A DNA stretch of 64,000 nt from NCBI RefSeq assembly GCF_019097595.1, contig NC_080711.1, positions 22,034,928 to 22,098,927 of the forward strand. Direction: 5' to 3'. Below the pieces are notes generated by a model. It searched no databases, was not told the origin of the DNA, and saw only the letters and a program-made list of their open reading frames with translations. Of the stretch, positions 20,201 to 29,409 are shown piece by piece. This stretch comes from Hemibagrus wyckioides. Lineage: Eukaryota; Chordata; Actinopteri; Siluriformes; Bagridae. Both the position numbers and the translations under genes were made by a program. Numbering within the stretch: position 1 is the first letter of the stretch; every line of letters starts with the position of its first letter.

Positions 20201-23200
20201 CTTGGTCACCTTCCAGGCCAACGGCATCCAGTTCTCTCAAGATCAGTACGTGGATCTGCCCCAAGGCCTGGACTCTCTGACTAGACAAGTCACTGTTCCT
20301 ATACAACAACCAACCACAGATAAAAGGTTTACCTGCCAGATTGAAAGCCAGTCTGGACGGTGGAAATCTGATTCTACAGGAAACATTTTTGGTGAGGAAT
20401 ATTTCCATCCCAATCTATTATTCACCAATATTTACAGGTCACAAGGACACTGGTAGAAATGCCAGCACAGTCAACATGGTGTATTAATTCTGGCCTTCAA
20501 ATGTCTTCAACCTTAGCTTTTTGCTCAATTTGTAATTAGTCTCCACTTCAGATGTACATGGAATTTTTTTTTTTTTAAATCTTTGTGCAGTTAATTTTTT
20601 TTTGCTTGTATCTTTCAAAACGCATTGAAGCATAATTAAAATGGTTTTATTTTTGAAATATAATAAATGTAATAATGCTGTAAAATTTTACTGAGGTTAA
20701 TAAATACAGCCTTTTTGTCCCACAAGCTTCATATTGTTTCAAAATTCGCTTGCAAGTAAAAACCTCCCGTATTCCTTTTTATTTTGTTCTAGTCCTGATG
20801 GCCGTAAAACAAAATCAGGTTTTACTGCACTATTTTGCCAGTGTGATGTAAAGTGCACTGAAAATTATTGTTTTTTATAAATACGAAATAGAAACGAGTG
20901 AGCAAGATCAGCCTGAAATACAATATTTACATTTTGGTCCTAAATATTTGAGCTTCTCTCCAGGTGACCCTTCAGTGGAACTTTCAGTTGTTTCCGGTGT
21001 GGATACAAAAGGATCAGAGACTCAAAAACTTCTTTGCTCTGGAATTGGACTTAACCCAAAAATCACTTGGAACCCTGCAGCTGGGAATAATGCTCATATC
21101 GCCAGAACAATGGAAGCAGATGGCCGTGTTAAAGTGGTCAGTGAGATAACTGTTCCACAGCCAGACTGGAATAATGGAAATACATTTACCTGCCAAGTCA
21201 AGGATCCTACTAGCAACCAATTTTTCAAGAACAGCACCAGTATTTGCTCAGGTATTCTAATAACAGACTACATATCATAAAGGTTTAAAATCTTAAAAAA
21301 AAAAAGCATGTATGTCTTTACATCACTACACTAATGTCAATTCTTTATCCCCAGTGACTCCAGATTTTGCTCAGAAGGCACAGGTCTACATTCTAGCACC
21401 ATCCATCAGTGATTTGAAAGCGAATAATAATAATAATAAGGTTTCTGTCACCTGTCTGCTGCTGGGCCACAGGCTCAATGCCTTTTCCATTACTTGGAAA
21501 GTAGAAAATGCCATTTCCACTCAGGATGTGACCAGAGAGGCTCCCAGAGTCCACATCAATGGAACAGAGAGTCTCCAAAGTGTCCTAAAGGTTCAGACTA
21601 CAGAATGGAACAATTACAAGACTGTTTCTTGTGAGGTCAAACACTTCTGCTCCAAAGACTCAAAACAATACAACATCTCCAAAATCAGAGGCAAGTCCTG
21701 ATTGATACCCTGACCTTAAAGGATCCTAATTTATTTATTCATTAATTCATTCATTTTGTTGGTTGTAAAAGGAGAGGAAAACCATGTGTGTGTGACTCAG
21801 CTTCTTAATTTACTGTTATTTTAATGAATTTGAATGGCCATAAATACAATTTTACTCCATGTCACACACCTGCCATTGGCCTACCAAAGCATGTTAAGGG
21901 GTTCGAAGGGTTATTTTCCAAACGCATAATAAGAATTAAGACACCTGGAAATATGCACTAATAGAAAAATAATAAAAGAAAAGCTGATGCAGTTACTGTT
22001 AACCTAAATGTGATTTTTCTATAAAATCATGTCTCAAATAGTTTATTCCTCATATATAACAATTTTTCAATAATGATATTATCAATAAAGAATGACCAAA
22101 TTATCCATTTTATTAAGACAAATCTACATCTGTTTACCTAAAAGCTGTGAAACACACTATATTGCCAAAGGTTTTGGGACACCCCTCCAAATCACTGAAT
22201 TCAGGTGTTGTTTTTCAGGGGTTGGGCTCGGCCCCTTTAATTCCAGTGAAAGGAACTCTTAATGCTTCAGCACACCAAGACATTTTGGATAATTTCATGT
22301 TCACAACTTTGTGGGAACAGTTTCCGGATGACCCCTTCCTGTTCCAACATAACTGCCCACCAGTGCACAAAGCAAAGTCCATAAAGACATGGATGAGTGA
22401 GTTTGGTGTGGAGGAACTTGACTGGCCTGCACAGAGTCATGACCTCAGCCTGATCGAAAACCTTTAGGATGAATTAGAGCGTGTCTTGGTATGCTGAAGC
22501 ATTAAGAGTTCATTTCACTGGAACTCAGGGGCCAAGCCCAACCCCTGAATTCAATCATTTGGAGGGGTGTCCCAAAACATTTAGCAATACAGTGTACATC
22601 CATTCTTCAACCTAAAGCAACAGATTTACCTCTGACTGTTACAGGGCAAAAACACTGGAGACTCCTTCCATGAATGTGATAGAAATGTCTCTTTACAGAA
22701 GGCTTGACCATATTAAATGTTTGTCTTAAATTGAGACTTTACCTTATGTTTCATAGAACCTCAGAAAACTCCTACAGTGGTTATCAGGAGGAATCTTGCA
22801 GACATACAGAAGGAACACACCATAGTGTTGGAGTGTGCCGCAACAGATCTGCCCTCTGGTGAGCTCTTGGTCACCTTCCAGGCCAACGGCATCAAGTTAT
22901 CTCAAGATCAGTACGTGGATCTGCCCCAAGGCCTGGACACTCTGACTAGACAAGTCACTGTTCCTATACAACAACCAACCACAGATAAAAGGTTTACCTG
23001 CCAGATTGAAAGCCAGTCTGGACGGTGGAAATCTGATTCTACAGGAAACATTTTTGGTGAGGAATATTTCCATCCCAATCTATTATTCACCAATATTTAC
23101 AGGTCACAAGGACACTGGTAGAAATGCCAGCACAGTCAACATGGTGTATTAATTCTGGCCTTCAAATGTCCTCAACCTTAGCTTTTTGCTCAATTTGTAA

Positions 23201-26200
23201 TTAGTCTCCACTTCAGATGTACATGGAATTTTTTTTTTTTTAAATCTTTGTGCAGTTAATTTTTTTTTTGCTTGTATCTTTCAAAACGCATTGAAGCATA
23301 ATTAAAATGGTTTTATTTTTGAAATATAATAAATGTAATAACGCTGTAAAATTTTACTGAGGTTAATAAATACAGCCTTTTTGTCCCACAAGCTTCATAT
23401 TGTTTCAAAATTCGCTTGCAAGTAAAAACCTCCCGTATTCCTTTTTATTTTGTTCTAGTCCTGATGGCCGTAAAACAAAATCAGGTTTTACTGCACTATT
23501 TTGCCAGTGTGATGTAAAGTGCACTGAAAATTATTGTTTTTTATAAATACGAAATAGAAACGAGTGAGCAAGATCAGCCTGAAATACAATATTTACATTT
23601 TGGTCCTAAATATTTGAGCTTCTCTCCAGGTGACCCTTCAGTGGAACTTTCAGTTGTTTCCGGTGTGGATACAAAAGGATCAGAGACTCAAAAACTTCTT
23701 TGCTCTGGAATTGGACTTAACCCAAAAATCACTTGGAACCCTGCAGCTGGGAATAATGCTCATATCGCCAGAACAATGGAAGCAGATGGCCGTGTTAAAG
23801 TGGTCAGTGAGATAACTGTTCCACAGCCAGACTGGAATAATGGAAATACATTTACCTGCCAAGTCAAGGATCCTACTAGCAACCAATTTTTCAAGAAGAA
23901 CACCAGTATTTGCTCAGGTATTCTAATAACAGACTACATATCATAAAGGTTTAAAATCTTTATAAAAATAAAAAAAAAGCATGTGTGTCTTTACATCACT
24001 ACACTAATGTCAATTCTTTATCCCCAGTGACTCCAGATTTTGCTCAGAAGGCACAGGTCTACATTCTGGCACCATCCATCAGTGATTTGAAAGCGAATAA
24101 TAATAAGGTTTCTGTCACCTGTCTGCTGCTGGGCCACAGGCTCAATGCCTTTTCCATTACTTGGAAAGTAGAAAATGCCATTTCCACTCAGGATGTGACC
24201 AGAGAGGCTCCCAGAGTCCACATCAATGGAACAGAGAGTCTCCGAAGTGTCCTAAAGGTTCAGACTACAGAATGGAACAATTACAAGACTGTTTCTTGTG
24301 AGGTCAAACACTTCTGCTCCAAAGACTCAAAACAATACAACATCTCCAAAATCAGAGGCAAGTCCTGATTGATACCCTGACCTTAAAGGATACTAATTTT
24401 ATTTATTTGTTTGTTGTAAAAAGAAAGAAAAAAGCCTTCATGTGCTTGACTCAGTTCCTTAATTTACTGTTATTTTAATGAATTTGAATGGCCATAAATA
24501 TGATTTTAGTGTATTTCACACACTTGCCATTGGCATACCAAAGCATGTTAAGGGGTTCGATGGATCTTTTTCCATAAACATACAAGGAATAAGACTTGTA
24601 AATATGCCCTTTTACAAAAATAACAACCAGATGCAGTTACTCTTACTACCAAGCTAAATTTGAGTATTGTCTTATAGCAGGTCTCAATGTGTTTATACTT
24701 CTTATATCACAGTAATCGCTCATGTTCGTTTATTTTTTAAAAACATAAGAAGAATAAGGCATTCTGTTCCACAGAGGCTGCTCAGGTGCTTGTTCATTCT
24801 CTTGTCATTTTGAGACTGGACTTCTGCAACTCTCTACTGGCAGGTCTACCTCTAAATGCAATTCGTCCTCTGCAAATGATCCAAAATGCAGCTGCGTGAC
24901 TTGTTTTCAACCTGCCTAAGTTCTCACACACAACACCCACTGCTGCATTCCCTCCACTGGCTTCCGGTAGCTGCACGCATCAGATTCACAACACTGATGC
25001 TTGCCTACAAAGCGCAAAATAGACCAGCTCCCTTTTACCTCAAAGCTCTATTCACTCCTCACACTGCACCATGCTCCCTCAGACCCCTCGAGCACTGCTC
25101 GACTGGTCCCACCATCTCTCAGTTTAGGCAAAATATGCATCTAGACTCTTCTCGGTTCTGGCACCAAGGTGGTGGAAATAACTTCCCCTCAATGTCCAAA
25201 CAGCTGACTCACTGGCTGCCTCCAAACAACAGATGAAGATCTACCTCTTCCTGAAGCACTCAAACTAGCTCTTATTTTCCGGTTAAGTATTTAAAAAAAA
25301 TGTTGTGCTATAATTCCTCCCAACAGAGTTTTTAAGGCTTAGTCTATGACCTAGTGAACCAGTATTGATGTATTCATTGATAGACTTCAAAGCACTTTTG
25401 CATGTCGCTCTGGATAATGAAAAAATGACCATATTATCCATTTTATGAATCTGTTTCCTGAAAAGCTGTGAAATATAAACATCCATCTTTCAACTTAAAG
25501 GTATAGCTTTAGCTCTGATTGTTACAAAGTACACTGAAGACTCCCTCCAGTGTCCCTTTTAAATGTAAAATAAATTTCTCCTTACAGAAATCTTGACCAT
25601 AAAGTGCTTTTTCTTAATATCTTCATTAGAATTAGACATATCCACCACACAAGCCCCTATGAATCAGCTGTTACTAGAAGAAGTGCATTAATGTAAACCT
25701 GTAACCCGAACAACTGACCAATAGTGCTGTATCTGTGATTAAGAGTCACTTATGATATGGGCATATTGCTAGTTAAACAACTACTGAAATTCTAACCTTG
25801 TATTTGTTTAGAGCCTAAAAAACCCACCGTCCAAATTCTCAGTCCTAGTGACGACGAACTGTCTGGAAAGGGCAAAGGAGCTCTTCTCTGCTTGATCAAG
25901 GACTTTCAACCTGCTGAAATCTCTGTGCACTGGGAGCTGAATGTCAAGCGGCTGGATGCATCTCACTTCACCAACAGTCCAGTCGGCATGCACTCCGAGA
26001 GTGGTGGTTATTCCATGCATAGCACACTGACGCTAACATCAAAAATGGAGGATGGCACTTTTTCTTGTGTGGTTATCCACGAGTCGTCTGACACGCCAAT
26101 CAAAGGCACAATAAAAAACATATACGGTCAGTAACATCACATCCTGTCACTGGTGAAAACAGCTTGCTTAGTTTATGTATAATTTACATCAGTGTTCATC

Positions 26201-27296
26201 TGAACTACAAATGTTCATGAAATTGCTGACGATCAAATCTAGATTACTATTTAGTTCCATTTATTAACAGAGCATATAAATGCTTGTACTTTTTTTTACT
26301 TAGTCATACAATTTTTAAATTAAAATTCTTTTACTCTCAGAGCCTGTAAAATAATAATAATAATATTAATAATAATAATAACAATAAGAATAAGAAGAGG
26401 AAGAAGAAGGAAGGAGGAGAATAAAAACAATCTGCACAATCAAATTTAAGAAGTATGGTCATTTATATTACATATTCAGAATTATACTTGAATGAACAAA
26501 TATATCTCACAGCATTATAATCTACCATCATATACTTAAACCTTTTACACTATAAGCAATAACTGACTGTTGACATCACTGAAATCTGTCTTTGTTTTTC
26601 TCACCTCCCTCTGGGTCCATCATCCAGCCTCTATAAAGCAACAGGAACCCTCTGTGAAGCTGCTTAACAATCAAAATGAGCTGTTGTGTCTGGTGTATGA
26701 TTACAGCCCATCTGCCATTAACATCACCTGGCTCCAAAATAGTGTTAATTTAACACATGGGAACAGAACCAGCAGCCCTGCCAAAGGGTCTGATGGAAAA
26801 TTCAGCATTCAAAGCCACCTCTATGTCCAGGCCTCAGAATGGGCACCTGGAGACACATACACTTGCCAGGTTGAGCACATCACTGGCACCACCACTCACT
26901 CCATCTCCAAAACAGGTGAATTTATTTTGTTTTTATAGAATTTATTAAAGTTTTCCAGGGACTTATCCTGTTCAATATACAATTCTGTTAAAGAATGCTA
27001 GCATCTTTGGTGTTTAATTCAACCTTTACTTAAACGACAAAGCTGAAATTATTCAATAAGCACAGATGAACAAAATCTTTACTTCTCTTCAGGTTGAAGT
27101 GACAAAATAACAAAAATCCTTTCTTCTTAAAGAATTTATTGAAGAGTCAATATACTTTGATGAGAACAAGTCTGAAGCTGCATCACTGGATCAGTCTGAG
27201 GAAACCTGGAACATGGCCTGTGCCTTCATCATACTCTTCATTATCTCTCTCATCTATGGATGTTCAATGACTCTGGTCAAAGTAAAGGCTGCTTGA
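15970..27296 (+). CDS. ighd: IgD heavy-chain constant region gene (gene span; exons listed separately)
   Basis: Thirteen C1-type domain exons and one membrane exon: delta1 15970-16275, delta2 16358-16651, then [delta3-delta4-delta5] three times, delta6 25812-26126, delta7 26628-26915, TM 27133-27296. All start and end in phase 1, so Cmu1 can splice to delta1 to give the chimeric chain known for teleost IgD. The repeated block is 2.66 kb per unit and nearly identical in exons and introns. No secretory tail exon is visible, so this locus would make membrane IgD only. In channel catfish secreted IgD comes from a separate gene. Every domain is open and splice sites are intact, though the delta5 donors are GC. 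Confidence 0.94.
16358..16651 (+). CDS. ighd: Cdelta2 exon
   Basis: Only 82 bases separate it from Cdelta1. It starts DKLIMLPQIRLEKPS; core Cys in VSCFVETDLNP, Trp in VSWHVDG, Cys in VKCKAEHSC. The LNPxVSW stretch resembles Cdelta4 (LNPKITW), so it may be a diverged relative of that domain. Donor gtaagt at 16652. Confidence 0.93.
16652..17430 (+). other. Cdelta2-Cdelta3 intron
   Basis: It contains an (AAT)n tract (about 16861-16902), an (AT)n tract (about 17213-17250), and from 17269 the start of the 2.66-kb repeated unit. Confidence 0.75.
17431..17730 (+). CDS. ighd: Cdelta3 exon, copy 1
   Basis: Acceptor gtttcatag. It starts EPQKTPTVVIRRNLADIQ. The two Ig cysteines are in VLECAATD and FTCQIEN, but the usual core Trp after the first Cys is replaced by Phe (LLVTFQANG). 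The copy-specific text is IKLSQ and ENQSRRWK. Donor gtgagg at 17731. Confidence 0.93.
18301..18588 (+). CDS. ighd: Cdelta4 exon, copy 1
   Basis: Acceptor tctctccag. It starts GDPSVVLSVVSG; copies 2 and 3 have E for the second V. Core Cys in LLCSGIGLNP, Trp in ITWNPAAG, Cys in FTCQVKDP. Ends FFKKNTSICSG with an NTS sequon. Donor gtattc at 18589. Confidence 0.93.
18691..19029 (+). CDS. ighd: Cdelta5 exon, copy 1
   Basis: Acceptor ttatccccag. It starts VTPDFAQKAQVYILAPS. An in-frame AAT run gives six consecutive Asn before KVSVTC. Core Cys in VTCLLLGHR, Trp in ITWKVEN, Cys in VSCEVKHFC. Sequons NGT and NIS. The phase-keeping donor is GCAAGT at 19030, a GC-type donor; reading on gives GKS and a stop. 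Confidence 0.92.
19490..19929 (+). mobile_element. Fold-back Tc1/mariner-derived element, copy 1
   Basis: A 440-base element with long inverted ends. The left end (from 19490, cactatattgccaaagg) is repeated inverted at 19830-19929, about 100-120 bases per arm. Between them lies a fragment of Tc1 transposase (QDILDNFMFTTLWEQF through HDLSLIENL and a stop) that keeps the second catalytic-region motif but has FQHNC in place of FQHDC. It is non-autonomous. A TA follows the right end. The same element sits at the same place in copy 2. Confidence 0.85.
20092..20391 (+). CDS. ighd: Cdelta3 exon, copy 2
   Basis: Same exon as 17431-17730, with IQFSQ for IKLSQ and ESQSGRWK for ENQSRRWK. It again lacks the core Trp (VTFQ). 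Donor gtgagg at 20392. Confidence 0.93.
20964..21251 (+). CDS. ighd: Cdelta4 exon, copy 2
   Basis: As copy 1 but VELSV at the start and FFKNSTSIC at the end, which moves the sequon to NST. Donor gtattc at 21252. Confidence 0.93.
21355..21690 (+). CDS. ighd: Cdelta5 exon, copy 2
   Basis: As copy 1 but with five Asn from the AAT run, so three bases shorter. Donor again GCAAGT (21691). Confidence 0.92.
22155..22594 (+). mobile_element. Fold-back Tc1/mariner-derived element, copy 2
   Basis: Same 440-base element as 19490-19929 with the same internal transposase fragment and stop. It was carried along by the tandem duplication rather than inserted independently. Confidence 0.85.
22757..23056 (+). 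CDS. ighd: Cdelta3 exon, copy 3
   Basis: IKLSQ as in copy 1 and ESQSGRWK as in copy 2, with a private S to T change (LDTLTR). Such a mosaic suits unequal crossing-over or gene conversion. Core Trp replaced by Phe. Donor gtgagg at 23057. Confidence 0.93.
23630..23917 (+). CDS. ighd: Cdelta4 exon, copy 3
   Basis: VELSV as in copy 2 but FFKKNTSIC as in copy 1. Donor gtattc at 23918. Confidence 0.93.
24028..24357 (+). CDS. ighd: Cdelta5 exon, copy 3
   Basis: Only three Asn from the AAT run, and Q to R in ESLRSVLK. The GCAAGT donor is retained (24358). Confidence 0.92.
24750..25425 (+). mobile_element. LINE 3' fragment (L2/CR1-like), degenerate
   Basis: Translated in pieces on the + strand it shows the C-terminal region of a non-LTR reverse transcriptase: LDFCNSLLAGLP, then IQNAAA, then LLHSLHWLPVAARIRF and LAYKAQN, broken by stops and frame changes. 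The 3' tail holds gtcgctctggataa (25404-25417), which is shared with the SINE at 41560-41730. It lies in the intron between the last Cdelta5 and Cdelta6. Confidence 0.8.
25530..25590. repeat. Dispersed-repeat block upstream of Cdelta6
   Basis: Contains a diverged actgaagactccctcc block and tttctccttacagaaatcttgacc. It aligns with the intron just upstream of each Cdelta3 exon (for example 17327-17391), so the Cdelta6 5' flank appears paralogous to the Cdelta3 5' flank. Confidence 0.6.
25812..26126 (+). CDS. ighd: Cdelta6 exon
   Basis: Acceptor ttgtttag. It starts EPKKPTVQILSPSDDELSG, close to the EPQKTPTV start of Cdelta3. Core Cys in LLCLIKDFQP, Trp in VHWELNV, Cys in FSCVVIHES. Donor gtcagt (C at +3) at 26127. 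Confidence 0.94.
26340..26420. repeat. (AAT)n and (AAG)n-rich tract
   Basis: Simple repeat in the Cdelta6-Cdelta7 intron. Confidence 0.85.
26628..26915 (+). CDS. ighd: Cdelta7 exon
   Basis: Acceptor catccag. It starts ASIKQQEPSVKLLNNQ. Core Cys in LLCLVYDYSP, Trp in ITWLQNSV, Cys in YTCQVEHI. Sequons NIT, NLT and NRT. The EPSV...LLC...ITW frame resembles Cdelta4. Donor gtgaat at 26916; reading on would add EFILFL and a stop, which does not look like a secretory tail. Confidence 0.94.
27133..27296 (+). CDS. ighd: IgD membrane exon
   Basis: Acceptor cttcttaaag. An acidic linker (EFIEESIYFDENKSEAASLD) leads to a hydrophobic helix from about MACAFIILFIISLIYGCSM, then TLVKVKAA and a TGA stop. 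The KVK tail with no further exon is the usual short mIg tail. A gtaaag donor-like site at 27282 and an acceptor at 27871-27873 (ctttag) could give another tail, but the polyA signal at 27389 favours the single exon. Confidence 0.9.
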
Positions 27297-27388
27297 TCAG
27301 TTATTTAGAAAGTTTAGATTAATCTAATGCTTTTTTTTTTGCTGTATTGCATTTGCTTAAATGAAAAATTGATGGATTTTGTTTTTCA

Positions 27389-27394
27389 AATAAA
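27389..27394 (+). terminator. PolyA signal for membrane IgD
   Basis: AATAAA 93 bases after the TM stop. Confidence 0.8.
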
Positions 27395-28277
27395 GGATAT
27401 ATATTCATGTTTTATCAATCTATTGTTAACAGCAGTGACATTTCTTTTTACTATTTCACCTGAACATAGAGACACAAGTTTTCTCATCAAAATCTAATAA
27501 AATATGCACAACATACCCATGTACCTCCTACAACAGACTCCTCAAGTATAAGGCACACAAAGATGTTAACTAGGATTCCTTCTTTCTGCTCCTAATGCTA
27601 GATGTGTAATTTACCAGGTAGATATTTAAGGTTTGTTAAGGCTTCTGAAATAAAAAAAAATTTAAAAAAAAGAGGGGAAAAAAAACATACATTGTGTCAA
27701 TGTGTAATCATTTATTTTTATAATAATAAAGATGATAATAATAAAAATAATAATACTAGTAGTTCATGCTCACTAGTCTGACAAAATATCAAAGCTCAAT
27801 TGTCAACTTTCACATCACCTTCCAGTCTCTCACATTAGTGTAATATTACACCGTTTTGTTGCCTGAACTTTAGGTGATCTGCATGTGGTTCTTTCCCAAC
27901 GGAGAGTTCCTTAAACACTCTGAATTTGGTGAGCCCTTTCCAGAATCAAAATCCATGGACTCCCTTAAACTGCAAATATGCCATTTATTTGAGCAATTAG
28001 AGGAGCATATTTTTAACGTTCTGCTTATACACATGTGGGTTTGAAACTCTTTTGAAGCACTTCCTGTTTTTTAAAGCATTATTTATTCTTGTTTTCAGTT
28101 ATGATTTTTGAGTTAACTCTTTCTTTTAACTTTATTTCCAAGTGAGCAGTCTTTAGACCATTTTAACCAGTCTTGAAAAAGAAAATAAACACCACAACTT
28201 ACCTTATGAGAACCTAAACAATAATTGAAGCAATAATAGAAAAGTATCAAATGAACAGATTAATGAAGGGTGCACAT
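27395..28277. other. IgD 3' flank, no gene seen
   Basis: AT-rich with (A)n and (AAT)n runs (27650-27765). No exon recognised apart from the low-probability alternative delta tail exon noted at 27874. Confidence 0.5.
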
Positions 28278-29401
28278 TAGGGATGCCACAATACTCAATA
28301 TAATATTGAGCCGTTCGGTACAACCTCCACGGTTCAGTACGCGCATGTGAACAGTGGGGGTTTTTTTCGGTCTTTCCTTAAAATAATAATAACCATGTGT
28401 TTTATTAATCTCTGAACCGCATGTTTGTGTTTGCCTGTACTGCATGTCGAGGCGCTGAGACAGACACGCCTCCCCACGAGTAAATATCCAGTCAGTGAGC
28501 GCTAAAGTTAGGGCCGCTTAACCACGCTTGCGATGCTGATGTCAGATTTCACAATTTTCAAACCTGTGGTGTGGGAACATTTCGGATTATTTGTTGACTA
28601 TGATGCCGAAGAAACAAAAATGCTAAACAAAAAATGACTGTGTGTAATCACTGTTCCACACGAGTTACCTACTCAAATAGAAACACTTCCAACATGACCA
28701 CACATCTGCAGCTCCATCACCCAGAGATATCACTGTCTGGAAGCAGGATGGCAGAGCAGGTAACACAGGCATCCAAAAACTAACAGTCCCTAGCTGATTC
28801 CTTCCAGCATTCGCACCCAACTGGTTCCGAGAGACACAAAAATAATTATAATATAATAACTGCTAAAGATTAGCAGCCGTTTTCGGTGATCAGTGATGTG
28901 GGCTTACGGCAACTTATAAAAGTGCTCAACCTGTGTTACACACTACCGACACAGACTTTTTCCCGACCTCTACGAAAAAAACACGCAAAAAAATCGAAAA
29001 CGAATTGGCTAAAGCACAAAGCCTTGATCTAATAACAGGTAGTTGGACCTCGCGGGTAACAGAGTTATCACACCGTGACTGGTCATTACATAGCGGATTG
29101 GGGGGGGGGGGGAGCGCTGTCCAAACCCGTCTCTTGTAATAAAGACATCCAAGCGTTAATTTTTATATCTCACTATTTTCAGTACACTATGAATGTGTAC
29201 AAGTTGATTTTTGCATTTAAGTAAAATAAAGAGAATTGCAACTAAAACCAGTTTTTTTTTCTTCTTAGCATACTTACTGTTCCTGTCACCTAAGTAAAGG
29301 GTAAAAAAAACTAATTTGCCAAGCCATCTGAACCGAACACCGCGGTTAAAAAAAACGCGGTACGTATTAAACCATGGGTTAACTGTATTGTTGCATCCCT
29401 A
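28278..29401 (+). mobile_element. hAT-type DNA transposon remnant with a BED-finger fragment
   Basis: The ends are imperfect inverted repeats (tagggatgccacaatac at the left; the right end inverted reads tagggatgcaacaatac). They are flanked by 8-base repeats gtgcacat (28270-28277) and atgcacat (29402-29409), the 8-bp target duplication typical of hAT elements. A + strand frame near 28637-28735 reads CNHCSTRVTYSNRN then HLQLHH, the CxxC...H(4-5)H pattern of a BED zinc finger. The rest of the transposase is missing. Confidence 0.8.
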
Positions 29402-29409
29402 ATGCACAT

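Larger units (their letters stand above)
19930..22594 (+). repeat. Cdelta3-4-5 tandem unit, copy 2
   Basis: Second unit, 2665 bases to the equivalent start of copy 3 at 22595. It includes the fold-back element at the same relative place. Confidence 0.95.
22595..24410 (+). repeat. Cdelta3-4-5 tandem unit, copy 3 (3' part diverged)
   Basis: Near-identical to copies 1 and 2 through Cdelta5. After about 24400 the sequence drifts, though the equivalent intron can still be followed to about 24720, and it lacks the fold-back element. A LINE fragment lies there instead. Confidence 0.9.

Noticed and set aside
19482..22467. Open frames that look like a transposase gene in each IgD unit
   Set aside because: They are fragments of Tc1 transposase inside a fold-back element and end in an early stop, so they are not genes of the host.
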